Source: Hirudo medicinalis
Lineage: Eukaryota; Annelida; Clitellata; Hirudinida; Hirudinidae
DNA: 31,246 bases
NCBI GenBank assembly: GCA_011800805.1
Contig: MPNW01001113.1
Span: 60,751-91,996 of the forward strand
Reading direction: 5' to 3'
Below, piece by piece: positions 1 through 11,093 of this stretch (positions are counted from its first letter, which is position 1; every line of letters starts with the position of its first letter). The notes under the pieces were generated by a model. It searched no databases and was not told where the DNA came from. It worked only from the letters and a program-made list of their open reading frames with translations. Both the position numbers and the translations under genes were made by a program.

Positions 1-953
1 TGCCGTCGTCAATTGTTGTTGAAGTTCACAGCAACAACTCGCCGATTCAAATACCGCAGAGCCACTTGACAACAGGAGTTATAACGATAACAAAACAAGC
101 AGAAGGACAAAAACACCGACCCGGGCAGACAGGCAATCAGGCGTATATAACCAAAAGAGAGAAAAAGTGTAGCGAGCGGTACAGGCGTGTTTTCCATATT
201 TTCCAGCTGATAAACTCCAGCCCTCTTCCGTTCACTTCCAGCGAGCGTGCACACAATAGGATCACTCCTACACCGCTCGACGAAGAGTCCTACCCTATGA
301 TCACGTGCTCTCGGATGCAGTCAGTCATATATACACTTACGTACTCTCGTGTATGTATTCCAAGGATTAGACGTGTACTCTCTCCTATAGAGCAAATAAA
401 AGAGAAACAATTTCAATCCAAACCATACAGCTACCTAGCCGACGAAGTTATCCAAAGCACAGACAGCCCAACCTAGACTTGCAAAAGAACCGACAGGGAG
501 ATCCAAGCATCGACAATAGGGCAAACATCATCACCTGGACAGGCAGGCACGCAGATGGCAAGACCTTTGGACAGTGGATGTGCCAGCCCAAAACATGGGG
601 GTTACAGAAAGTAACCTTTCTTGGGGAAAACACAGACACAAATAAAACTCATGAGGGCCAAAAAATAGGCCGCTTTCCTATCTTTGGTAACTTTTGGCTA
701 TTCAACGTAAAAAATATGCATTTCTGGACCGTAGTAGCAATCATCATAATGTCGGCTACGGAGTTACGACATCATCATAATCATTACCTTCATCATCATC
801 ATCATCATCATCACCACATCACTTTAATGATTAGGCTTAAGTATAAAATGCAACAGGGCAAAAGTATATTAAAAGGCTTATCAAATACACCATCTGCTGG
901 CTAGCCTCAGTAAATGCTAAACTTTTGATTACAATGATGATGATGATGATGAT

Positions 954-1058
954 GATAGTAATGGCGCCGGTCCAGCTGATGATGATGGTGATGATGACGA
1001 CAACGATGATGATGATGATGACGATGATAGTAATGGCGCCGGTCCAGCTGATGATGAT
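954..1058. repeat. Two-copy 33-base direct repeat in a GAT-rich tract
   Basis: The 33 bases at 954-986, with core ggcgccggtccagctg, recur exactly at 1026-1058, 72 bases downstream. Both copies sit between ATG microsatellites. This looks like a small minisatellite made by slippage or unequal exchange. Confidence 0.85.
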
Positions 1059-1865
1059 ATTGTTGTCGGTCATGATAACGGTAGAAGTTTCAAATTCCAA
1101 AGCCAGCAATGGGATTGTTGCACCAACCTTGGCCGCGAATTAACAACAATTTTCTGCTCAACCACGCAGCATCATCATGGCCACCATTCATTATTATCAC
1201 CGCCCCTACCATCGTCATCATCACCATCATCGACACCAACATCATTATCATCATCGTGCAATCAGTGGTTTAGTAATGTGCAGGAAATTATCACAATTAT
1301 CAGAAAATTGTGAAAGTCCTTTAAACCACCTCAATCACCAATACAAACGATGATGATGATGACGACGACGACGACGATGATGATATACGTAAGAAAGATA
1401 ATGTTCCAGCAGAGCTCTACTGAATTTTGACTGTTTGCCCAGGTTACAGAAATGAGGACGACGATGATTATGATGACTACAGCATACAGTGGGTAAGTGG
1501 ATAAGCATGATGACCATTACAAAGTGAGTAGAGCAATATCATGCATCGAGTGGGTAGGCATCCCAAAGAGGCCACCCGGGGCTGAAGAAGCCCAAGTATC
1601 AGGAATGCAGTTGGTCATGCTGGAGAATTTCACGGGAATTCAGATAACACCAGACACTGACGTAGGGTCAAGGTTGAACCAATAGCATTGAACATCAAGG
1701 TCGGACTAAATTCGAGCTTGACTAGGCCTGTTCACATAGGGGAATATCACCATCAACACCCCCCCTCCTTACCCCTTACAGTGGGGAGGGGGCTGAGGTT
1801 ATACCAGGTTATAGACGTTTGCACTTTTAACCTCGAGAAAGCATTAATCGAATGCACGCAAATGT

Positions 1866-1871
1866 ATTTAT
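1866..1871 (-). terminator. Possible polyadenylation signal for the 821-residue gene
   Basis: On the minus strand this reads AATAAA, about 690 bases past the stop codon at 2560. It is the first canonical hexamer I found downstream of that gene. The motif is short and expected by chance in AT-rich DNA, so the assignment is tentative. Confidence 0.25.
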
Positions 1872-2559
1872 TCACTTTCGCCTGATTGGCTATGGAAGCC
1901 TTTTCCATCAGACGTGTTGCTTTTGGAATGCCACGAGGACATCTTGATTTAATTATCATCATCACCACCACCATTGTTATAATGACTACAATAATATCAT
2001 ATTTATAAACATTAATATTCATAATGATCTATATTTAAAACAAAAGTAAAAACAATAACAACAATGCCACATAAAAAAATAAAGTGCCAGGATTACCGTA
2101 ATACCGTTTAATGCCGGGAAATCCAAAAGTCGGATGCATCCCTATCGACCCTAACCTAGCGACCTTGAGTACCACCTACCTTGTCTGTAGCTCCAATCCT
2201 GTTGCTCTTTGACCTTCACAGGTGGCAGGTTGCACATCTGTCCATTGTTGGAGAAATTGAATACGACCATGCCGGCTATGTTCAGCTGGAGTTTACTTTA
2301 AATAAAAAAAAAAAACAAGAGAAAAACATCTTCAGAGTGTCAGAGATAATGATTCATGTCAGAGGCAGGCAGGCAGCCAACAGATGAAAGGTGCCAGTGC
2401 CAGTTCAATAATAAATTCAAGATGATAAGGCCATTCGAGTGCCGTGCAAATGCGAGCAGTTAAGACTCGTGAACTTATCGAAGCCTACTGAATATTTTCG
2501 CGCCCAAAAATCCACGGAAACATTCTTTAAACCGAGATCTGGAAAGATCGAGCGAGGAA

Positions 2560-5025
2560 CTAAGTCGTGCCGAAGCATTTCAATTCCACCAACCTCGCTC
2601 TGTCCCCTTCGACGTTTCCGGCCAGGAGGATGAAGACCGGATGGCCCTCTGTCAATAACTGGAGAGCCCTCTGCCTCCCCATCTCCATGGTAACTGCTTC
2701 CAGGCCTCCATCTGTATGACCAAAGGGCAGGCTGACCTTCCACTCCTGACCCATCATGTCCATGGGCACCAGGCCTTGATGATCTCCACTGACAACATAT
2801 GATGGCTGTCCTCCTTCCATGGAAGGATGGGTGATGTAGGGTGCAATCATTGGGGGAAACCAAGGGGCATCTCCCGAGGGAACATCTCCGCTAGGTGGCG
2901 AGCAGTTCCACGGCTGATAGACGGAGGTCGGGAACTCCGGCGGTCTCATGTACATGGAAGGATGATTCTGGGGAGCATAGGGTGAATAGGGGTTCATCTG
3001 GTGTCCCCCTCCTGGGTGGACTTGATTTGAAACCTGATGAGGACCAAAGTTCATCATCCTCATCATTGAACTGGGCTGCTGCTGGATCATCCCGTTTTGG
3101 AGAGGCGGCCCGCACTGGTGAGAGCCCTGTTGGATGGGGCTGAAGAGTGGACCATGCATCATTTTGAACGAATGCGGAGTTCCAGTGCCACCAAAAGAAG
3201 ACACCGGAGACTTGCTCGAGCCACTAAGCTGTTGCTTTTTGGCAAGATTAGCCTGCTGCGCCACGTCGGCATTCAAAACCCCGGGAAGGAACGCTATGCC
3301 GCCATTCTCGAGATTCTTGTTCGGAGTGGAAGTCATCTGAGGTCCTTGGCCAATTGGAGGTGACTTCTGATTCACCATGTCCTGCTTTCTTTGGAATTGA
3401 TTCGAAATGAACACAGGTGCATCCACCTTCAGACTTGTCTTTTTTAGCAAATGCTGAGGCTGTTGTGGAATGAAACCGGGGTCGTAAGGAACGGCAAAAC
3501 CGGAAAAATCAGAAACGGGTTTAAAACAGGGGAAGCCTGTCGCAGAAGATGCATGTGCAACATCCAGGGACACAAATTCCCTGCTCTGGGGAAGATCGGG
3601 CCGGAAACTGACAGGAGACGTGTAGTAGGCTCCTTGATTATAGATGTCGGGATGGCTCATGTCCAGTCGAGATTCGGAACTGTAGCGAGTGTGTGGCATC
3701 CTGAAAATGGGACTCATCATCGGAGGGGGCTTCATCTCAAACTTGCTCCTGTCCATCGGCATAGGGGGCGGAGGAGGGACCGGCATGAAGGAACTCAAGC
3801 CGAGAGAACTCTCCTCTGCCGACATCGGCGTGGTTATGCCCTCGTCCGTGTACTGATCCAAATCGCTCAGCAGGTTGCGAATGGTCTTCTTTGTCTCCTC
3901 GAGCTGGCATTGCTTTGACCTGCTCCTGTCCTTTTCTGAAGACCCAGAAGAGGAGTCGAGGTTGCCAGATCTCGGAAATGAATCACGCTGGCTGGAATTC
4001 AAGTTCAGTTCTGAAAGACTCTGAAGGGCTGGCTCGCTCCCTCCCATGCGATTTTGACCGGTCTGCAAACGTCTGAGAAACCTTGGCGGCAGACTATCCA
4101 TGTGTTTGATGGCAACCTTCAGCTGAGCCGGATAGATGTTCACCCCGATTATTCCAGTTATGGACTGTCTGTCTTTGTCTCCACTTTCCTCTTGTGGGCA
4201 GTCCATAAAAGATTTTTTGGGAGTTTCCTTTTGAACTTTATTTGTGTTATTTCCAAAGATCGGCTCTTTGTTTCTAGAAAAGTCTTTGGAGTTTTTGCTT
4301 TGACCGGTTTTAAACGACTCTTTCCCATGTCTCCTCGACATGACGTCTTTTGAAAAGCTGTTGTTGTTTGTGTTTCCATTATTGCCACCATAGGATCTGT
4401 TGAGTGATGAGCCATTTCCATTGTTTTTAATTTTTCCTCTCTGATTTTCCCTCGAAGAGAGGAACTTGTCGGAACTTAATCCTTTACCCTCTGAGAAAGA
4501 CTTAGAATGCTTCTCCAATGACATGGCATCGTCCTCGACCTTTTCGTCATCATTTTCATCGAAACTGTCATCGCTGTCGATGACGGTGTCATCCAGCCCC
4601 ACAATTATTACATCCTCGATGAGGCTTTCAAGAGCTTCCCTCTCCTCGGGATCCAGAGAGAGGGTCTTTTTCCTGTGGCCTCTTCTCATTGGTTGATTCA
4701 CGAAAGGAGCCTCACCATCTAGGTGAAGTCGACCTTCAGTTGAGCGGGCAGTTGAAGGTCGCTGAAGGATTTTTATGGATTTCTTGTCCGAACCACTACT
4801 GTTTTTGAATGAATCGTCTAGATTTGAAATGGATTTTATGTCCGGAGAACCGATGCTCGACACGGACGATCCGTAACTGTCAGATCCTCCAACATCTCTT
4901 GAAGGACTGTGATGCAAATCGTTACTATAAAATGACTGCTCTGGAGTGCACAGTTGGGGCATTGTGGGGGAAATGCGAACGTTTAAATAGCTCGGCTCAA
5001 TACCATTGTACATTTTTTCATGCAT
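2560..5025 (-). CDS. Proline-rich low-complexity protein, 821 aa, family not recognised
   Basis: This is a single uninterrupted frame of 821 codons, starting at ATG 5025 with an in-frame TGA two codons upstream and ending at TAG 2562-2560. I do not recognise the family. The protein is mostly disordered. It has a Ser/Asp-rich N-terminus, a short predicted helix near residues 126-145 (EEREALESLIEDVI) followed by an acidic run to about 166, then a Lys/Asn/Ser-rich stretch. A conserved-looking basic helix sits near 291-321 (core MDSLPPRFLRRLQ), with a polyproline run near 416-422. A long Pro/Met/Gln/His-rich region follows, and the tail is more ordered (TEGHPVFILLAGNVEGD). Biased but non-repetitive composition over 2.4 kb supports a real gene. 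Such architecture is common in RNA-regulatory or scaffold proteins, but that is only an impression. A minus-strand acceptor (ACATTTCAG, exon from 5045) 20 bases upstream of the ATG suggests a 5' untranslated intron. Confidence 0.8.
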   Translation of the reverse strand: MHEKMYNGIEPSYLNVRISPTMPQLCTPEQSFYSNDLHHSPSRDVGGSDSYGSSVSSIGSPDIKSISNLDDSFKNSSGSDKKSIKILQRPSTARSTEGRLHLDGEAPFVNQPMRRGHRKKTLSLDPEEREALESLIEDVIIVGLDDTVIDSDDSFDENDDEKVEDDAMSLEKHSKSFSEGKGLSSDKFLSSRENQRGKIKNNGNGSSLNRSYGGNNGNTNNNSFSKDVMSRRHGKESFKTGQSKNSKDFSRNKEPIFGNNTNKVQKETPKKSFMDCPQEESGDKDRQSITGIIGVNIYPAQLKVAIKHMDSLPPRFLRRLQTGQNRMGGSEPALQSLSELNLNSSQRDSFPRSGNLDSSSGSSEKDRSRSKQCQLEETKKTIRNLLSDLDQYTDEGITTPMSAEESSLGLSSFMPVPPPPPMPMDRSKFEMKPPPMMSPIFRMPHTRYSSESRLDMSHPDIYNQGAYYTSPVSFRPDLPQSREFVSLDVAHASSATGFPCFKPVSDFSGFAVPYDPGFIPQQPQHLLKKTSLKVDAPVFISNQFQRKQDMVNQKSPPIGQGPQMTSTPNKNLENGGIAFLPGVLNADVAQQANLAKKQQLSGSSKSPVSSFGGTGTPHSFKMMHGPLFSPIQQGSHQCGPPLQNGMIQQQPSSMMRMMNFGPHQVSNQVHPGGGHQMNPYSPYAPQNHPSMYMRPPEFPTSVYQPWNCSPPSGDVPSGDAPWFPPMIAPYITHPSMEGGQPSYVVSGDHQGLVPMDMMGQEWKVSLPFGHTDGGLEAVTMEMGRQRALQLLTEGHPVFILLAGNVEGDRARLVELKCFGTT

Positions 5026-6301
5026 TCATGTAAGTAAAATGAAATCTGAAATGTTTTAGAAAGCATTTCTTACTTTTTAGTCATCAAATATTATGAACTT
5101 TTTAATCCCAGCCTCTAAGTTTAAGAAATGATAAATCCTTAAGAAAAATTTCACCGAGAGTGGCAAAATTAATAAACATCCGACACAGATGATGCTAATG
5201 TTAAATTAACTTATAGAGACTAAAAACACGAATTCAAACCAGAGAGCAAACCGTCACTCAATTGGGAGAAAACATTGGAAGACAAACAACAATTGCAGTA
5301 CAAGCAGCAAGCTGTGCTGGCTATTGAGACCCTTAAAATACGGACCAGCCGCTATCACATTCATTCGGGCAGACACATCGCAATTAATTAATAAAGATAT
5401 CTAAGGTAACACCCCTCCACGTAAGACAGACTTCACATTAGACAATGTCTTAAACTTGGAGATAAAATTCAATTCCCATACAAGATTCATGAAGACATTT
5501 AGGATATATCTAAACCTGCAGTTGACGGTAGACGTTGGTGACTAGTAAATGTTCTAAGGAGTATAACTCCCCAAAATAGCAGCTATTTAAATCGTCGTTA
5601 AGATAGAAAATATTTTTGATCTTAAATTAATTTGAAATACTAATATTTGCGAACATAATTAAACTTATGTTTAAAAATTTTTATTCACCAAAATTGTTTT
5701 ATGACATTTTATTAATTAATCGTAATAACTCTTAATTATAATGAAACAAATGGCAATTGTTAGCAGAAAAATTAAAAAAAATAATTAAATATAATACATT
5801 TTTATTCATGCGTCTTCCTATGAAAAATTATGAACTTTCACAATAAATAAAATGTTTGATATTAATTAAATATTATTGTTTATAAATTAAGATTTATTGT
5901 GGAGTTTATTACAATCTTGATATTAATGAGCATTATGGGCATTTTGTTCTTAGCCTGCCTGAGGCATTATATTTTAACGGGCTCCGACTCATTTCATTGT
6001 TCGTCTCGCAAGCAGTTTTGTTCTCGCCTTTAAGAGTAAGTTCTTGAGGTATAGAGCTTCATTTATTGCAACGAATAAGGATAAATAAGATTTTTGAAAG
6101 AGGTAATTGCATCACACCTTAAGTCGCCTGCCGCTAGAATAAAATTGTGCAACTTTAAGTTTGCCGGCTTCCTCAAATTTCTTCCTGCTTGTGTCTCACT
6201 TGACGAATAGCTTGTTATACATTTGTGCTAAAGTTTGCTTAACTAAAACATAGTTTGTGACACTAAATTTCCTTTTCAAAAGTTCTTCAACAAGTTCGAA
6301 A
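5026..6301. promoter_or_regulatory. Divergent intergenic region with putative 5' untranslated exon
   Basis: This 1.28-kb spacer separates the minus-strand 821-residue gene from the plus-strand thymosin gene and must hold both promoters. It is very AT-rich between about 5580 and 5960. Near its right end, AAGA followed by GTAAGT (donor at 6036) is a strong splice donor. Pyrimidine-rich acceptors lie at 6282 (CCTTTTCAAAAG) and 6294, just before the thymosin ATG. A noncoding first thymosin exon ending at 6035 is therefore plausible. I saw no TATA box that I would defend. Confidence 0.4.
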
Positions 6302-8351
6302 ATGGCAACTGAACACCGCAAAGTTTCAGAAGAAATGGAGAAGGGAATCACAAGCTTCGACCCCTCAAAGCTCAAGCACACTGAGACTCAGGAAAAGATT
6401 ACCCTTCCAAGTCCTGAAGGTAAGCAGACATCAAGACAGACTTGGTTTCTTTGCCAGACATTATAAGGTCTTTGTCTCTTGGCATACATTTTTTGGTGTT
6501 CATGCAATCAAGACTCTGATAGTGGTCTAACGTCATGAAAGCATAATAAGATGTAAGCAAAATTCTATTGCAAAGATCATGTTACTGGCAATTTTAAAAT
6601 AAATTTCGACGACGCTGGCAGTGTTTATTGCCATAGTTTGCAGACAAATATGCCTGCAATGAGGACATTGTTTGAATTTCAGGAATGTCTAAAAATAATT
6701 TATTTTTCTTCTCAAATCTTCCAAATGTTCATTACAACGTGGTGGTTGCATCTCGTAGGAGCACTAGAATGAAGACTTAAAAAAAAATCAACAAATTCAA
6801 TGAAGACATTTCTGGATGAGTAGTTGCTTCACTTATGAATCATTATCAGTCGATAGTGCATCAGTTGATATCAGATAATGGGTTCAATTGGATATTTCTC
6901 TTACAATGTAGACAATTAGGTTCAAATAGATAATCATCACCACCACCACCATCATCATCATCATCTTCGCTATAATATCAATTCATGCTGACAGCATAGG
7001 CCTGAGGTACAGTGCTCTGCTATTATGAGCTCAGTTTAAAACTCTGGCTCTTAAGTGAATGAATTTACTTAACATTTGTCAACAACCTTCGACATCTGCT
7101 TTTTAATTAGGACGAATATTAATTAGCCTGTCTTTGATGCTATATAAATGAACTACATTTGTAAGGGTGTAACAATTATAACAATGCATAATTGCAATGT
7201 CAAAGTTACAAATAACTTTTCATTATTATTATAATTATTATTATTATTAAAGTTGTTATTATTTTTATTTATTTACTATAAAGCAAGTTACATTTTTAAT
7301 TCAGTCATCAGCCATGAGAAGACCCTTCAAAACATCGAGGGCTTCAACAAGGATAAGCTGAAGCACACTGAAACTGAGGTCAAGACAATTCTTCCTGATT
7401 CAGAAGGTGATAATGACGATGGCGATGATGATGATGATGCTCGAGATAATAGTAATGATTAAATCTTCTGATTGCGCAGTGATCACCCAGGAGAAGACCA
7501 TCCAGAACATTGAGAACTTCGACAAGAAAAACTTGAAGCACACTGAGACTGAGGTCAAGACCACACTGCCTGATAAAGCCAGTAAGTGTTGATCAACGAT
7601 CACCTTAGGGGGTGGGAGGGTTGAATGATGGCAGATGAGATGGTGAATTGGATAGATGGTTTGGGTTGATTGGTTGGGTAGAGATGAGGTTTAAGATTGC
7701 TGGGGTTGATTTCATCAACAATGGCTTGGCTTCATTCCATATCTTCTCAGCTGATGACAGATTTTGATGTTCATATTTTCTGCTGCACAATTTCGAAATA
7801 GCCCAGGGTACTGGCATCTGAGGTCATGTTACGTTGGCCTGCTTTATTGTGGGGCACTGTACACAACCCTGTACAAGGTGGCCGATGAATCAGCGACTTG
7901 CATTGTTTTGATTAAATGCTGTTAAATATTCATTAAGGCTTCCCGTGCAGCTTATTTATTAAGAAGTATTTAGATGAGGACTCGATAGGCCACTTGTATC
8001 AAATGATTGTGTCAATGTCCACACCCAACCTCGTGTGCATATTCATCGTCGTCGTCCAAGCTGTTTACATTAGTGCCTTCGAATGTGCTCATCCAATTAG
8101 CATCTCATCTACTCCTCATTATAATATCAACACGTCATCACCGCCAGCACAACATCACCATCGTCAACATAGCTATCATTACCATCATCGTCACCATCGT
8201 CGTCGTCGTCGTCTTGCAGCGATCAACCAGGAGAAGACGATTCAGAACATTGAGGGCTTCGACAAGGCCAGTCTCAAGAGGGCATCAACAGAAGTTAAGA
8301 ACCAACTTCCTGACAAAGCCAGTGAGTAATCTTGGAAACAAGTGATCTCGG

Positions 8352-8388
<37 letters not shown>

Positions 8389-8530
8389 AATGACGGTAGT
8401 GATGATGACAGTTAAGCGATAGTGATGATGACTAAGGCACCATCAAAGTAACTAATTTAGTCCGGAGACACAAAGTTTCTTTCACTTTTATTCTCAGCTC
8501 TCTGGAGCGATGATGTGAGGATTGAAGTGG

Positions 8531-8568
<38 letters not shown>

Positions 8569-9564
8569 TTATTATGAGTGTGCATGCTCAATCCCCTCGA
8601 GTGGGAATTTCTACGAGTTTCAATGACGAATGCATACATTGGCCTATCACAACAAAGACGATGACGGCGATGATGACGGTGATGATGATGTTGACGGCGA
8701 CGACGATAATGGTGGACTATCGAGTTGTTGATGCGATCTGATTTTCATAATCATAAACCAAGTCAGATGGAGCAACCACCGTTTTGGCTCTGTTCGAGTC
8801 CTCCAGTTATGCAATGATCTTACTTGAATGAATGAATTAGAAAGAGCAGACGGATGGATGGATGGATGGAATGAATAGAGGATGAAGTCGAAGGGAGGAT
8901 GGTCCGGCTAAACTCAACGATTAGCTCACGCTGCTACTGTCTTTGTAGAGTCGGCTTTATTTGCTGATGACGCCTTCGTCAGTATCACGACTGCTGTTTA
9001 CTTAATTGTGAAGAACACCCAGGGTTTCAAAAGTTTGTAGGAAACGTCAGTTAAGTTAGACACGCAAATGTAGCTCAGAGATGAGGATGATCTGTTCTGA
9101 TGGTTCTCATGATGTCGGTGACCTTCCCGACCAGAACTGGTCTCTGGTCCCTTTCAATCCATCATCCGTTGGATCTTGTTTGCTTTGGAGATGGTGATAA
9201 TGATGATGATGATGATGATGGTGGTGATAATGATAATTATGTTGATGATGGTAGTGATAAAGTACTCATGTGACTCATCTCTACCTATCACAAGTCACTC
9301 TTGATCTTGTCGACGGGTGAGATGGAGCACCACGTGATCTGGTCACGATTGATGACCACGCCCCTTTCCTAGGATTTCTCGTGAATATGCATGGGTTGTT
9401 GTGACAACCACTACTTGCTTCTTAAGCGCTTACTAAAACATAAGTGGCGAGTAGGTGACGATGACGATGACTATTTTTTATGATGTCTCTTGTAAATGTC
9501 TGAATAGTTCAATGTTTACTTTTCAGCCATTGAACAGGAGAAGCGTCTGAGTGGCTGCTCCTAA
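6302..9564 (+). CDS. Multi-repeat beta-thymosin (tetrathymosin/ciboulot type), 153 aa
   Basis: This is an actin-binding protein made of four tandem beta-thymosin/WH2 repeats, expected to bind G-actin in the cytosol. Coding exons are 6302-6419, 7305-7406, 7480-7581, 8220-8321 and 9527-9564. All introns are GT-AG and phase 1, and the joined frame is 462 bases with stop TAA. Exons 2-4 are each exactly 102 bases, one repeat per exon. The LKHTET actin-binding motif is at residues 24-29, 58-63 and 92-97; repeat 4 has LKRAST (126-131) instead. Each repeat opens with an EK(T)xQNIExF-type helix; the tail reads TIEQEKRLSGCS, a partial fifth repeat. The length matches four-repeat invertebrate relatives (nematode tetrathymosin, about 150 residues) rather than the roughly 43-residue vertebrate thymosins. 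Introns carry CAT and GAT microsatellites. No canonical AATAAA was seen in the first 600 bases downstream. Confidence 0.93.
8352..8388. repeat. (GAT)n microsatellite in thymosin intron 4
   Basis: About 12 tandem GAT units begin some 30 bases after the donor of thymosin exon 4. They are followed by looser GAT-rich DNA to about 8430. Confidence 0.9.
8531..8568. repeat. (GAT)n microsatellite in thymosin intron 4
   Basis: A second pure GAT/ATG run of about 12 units lies in the same 1.2-kb intron. Shorter runs follow at 8680-8690 and 9199-9220, with a GGAT tetranucleotide run near 8852-8872. Confidence 0.9.
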
Positions 9565-11093
9565 TTCGCCGGCGCTACCACTCCAGCCTCTGGCCAATCG
9601 TAGCAGGGCAGTGAGAGAGAGTGAACTTTGCCCTGCTTATGTGACTATCCATTGGAGAATGTTTTGACTTTTGATTTAGTTAGTTTAACTTTTTCAATTA
9701 AGCGTACAGATTTGCAATCCAACCGTTCAGGTTCGGGTGACGACTTCCACTTATTTTTGTGTCACCCACGGGCGTGTTTCAATTTCCAATTGTCGGACCA
9801 CAGTCGTCGGCTTATACCCGCGTCTCGGACTGCTTCTCAGCCTTGGTTTTTCCATGTATTTTTCCAGGTTATCGAATGTTTCATCAACAGGATATCGTCT
9901 TTTCTTCATATCGAAGCTTCTATGTCTGATGAGATACCCCCGGGTCAGCATCAGACCTGTCTGTTCGTGCTGTTGCTTTCGTGGCTAAGCGGTTGTCGAG
10001 AGTGGCTTGCTTTGTCTTCAGTTGTGCTTCCAATATTTTGCTTCTCGTGTTTTCACAATCAATCAATCAACCAAAACCAACCGATCGTTCAATTAATGTA
10101 TTCGTTTGTCAATCAAAAAGTTGATCGATATTTGGATCCATTTAGATTTTGGCGTTGTCAAAGAGAACAAGCTTTAATTTGGTGAGGTTTTATTATATTT
10201 CCGAGGGTAACACAAGGAAGCGCACTGTTTGACTTTGGCTGTTTGAGATCCACTTATCGCATGAGCCAGATGTCCGTCAGGGTTGTGTCCTCGGTGGGGC
10301 GTGCCTTCTCTGACCTGATTGAAGGTATGATTGAGTTCATTAAGTAGGTTTAATTTAATAACATTTATTAGAAATGACCAGACATGTCGAAGCTGGGGCA
10401 GTCCTAAGCAAGAGATTGTTTCTGCTTAAATTTTCCATTATCGGTGCTTCAGTCCCAATGAATTAACCCCAGCCTTATTAATTCTAAAGGTTAACGTTAA
10501 CGATCAGCATAGTTAATTGAGTCTAACCCTAACCAGCGGGAACAGCTAATAATAATAACAGGCGGACCCACTTCGTGCCCTATTGTTATGATCTCCGAAT
10601 GAGGAGGTAAACAAGTGAATGGCTGTGGGAATGTAATGCGATATTGGAATCTTCCCTATGCACTCTTCGGCGTGTGGCTTGTTTGCGTTGTTTGGAATGC
10701 TATGTTTGTCATCCAGGCTGAGCTCCTATTGGCTGTCAGGCTCGGTCCTCAAGAGCTATTTATAAGTCGTGAGAGTGAATTTACCACCGATGCGTGGGTG
10801 TGCCAGCTATCGCTAGCGGAAAATGATTCCCCGCGCGACCTTTCGACATTTCTATTTATCCCTTGACCTTCATTCGAGTGCACTTAATGGGCTGTCTCTT
10901 GGGTATCAACTTGGATACCAAACACACTTAGTTTACATCGATTTTGAATACTTTTTAGCTGGATTGCTCAACGTGAACTACTACAGAAAACTCAAGATAT
11001 GACAAAAATAAGCTACTGAATATTTGCAACTCAGTCACTTGAAGATGCAAGCTGCTGGAGCACTACTCTCTCAAAAGTTAAATCAATAAATTA
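9565..11093. other. Spacer between thymosin and the TANGO1-like gene
   Basis: The two genes converge here (plus-strand thymosin, minus-strand TANGO1-like), so both 3' untranslated regions should lie in this 1.5 kb. A 185-codon plus-strand frame (9628-10185) has no recognisable domain and is probably untranslated sequence. At 10279-10302 a short frame reads DVRQGCVL, which resembles a reverse-transcriptase motif but is isolated. At 10724-10763 an inverted CCAAT (ATTGG) and TATTTATAAG lie about 30 bases apart, resembling a promoter without an evident gene. I see nothing else. Confidence 0.45.

Larger units (their letters stand above)
1..2559. other. Repeat-rich flank without a recognisable gene
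   Basis: No open frame here resembles a protein family I know. The sequence carries CAT/ATG microsatellites (788-815, 934-956, 1004-1028, about 1350-1383), a 33-base direct repeat (954-986 and 1026-1058) and an A-rich tract near 2300-2325. A TATATAA-like stretch lies near 144-150, but no gene start can be tied to it. Part of this interval may be the 3' untranslated region of the minus-strand gene that ends at 2560. The longest frames are interrupted, low-complexity or both, so I do not call them genes. Confidence 0.5.

Noticed and set aside
66..476. 136-codon plus-strand frame at the left end
   Set aside because: No family resemblance, no clear splice context and mixed low-complexity composition; probably chance or untranslated sequence.
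479..904. 141-codon frame with a poly-His run
   Set aside because: The His run is a CAT microsatellite read in one frame, and the flanking residues show no domain.
925..1143. Met-rich plus-strand frame and Ile-rich minus-strand frame
   Set aside because: Both are translations of ATG/CAT microsatellites.
8790..8805. GTTCGAGTCC, like a tRNA T loop
   Set aside because: The flanking bases do not pair into a T stem, and no acceptor stem is present.
9751..9951. Minus-strand frame ending RGYKPTTVVRQLEIETRPWVTQK-like residues
   Set aside because: It looked vaguely coding, but I could not connect it to a family or to flanking exons.
9628..10185. 185-codon plus-strand frame after thymosin
   Set aside because: No ATG-initiated domain, no recognisable motif; it fits as thymosin 3' untranslated sequence.
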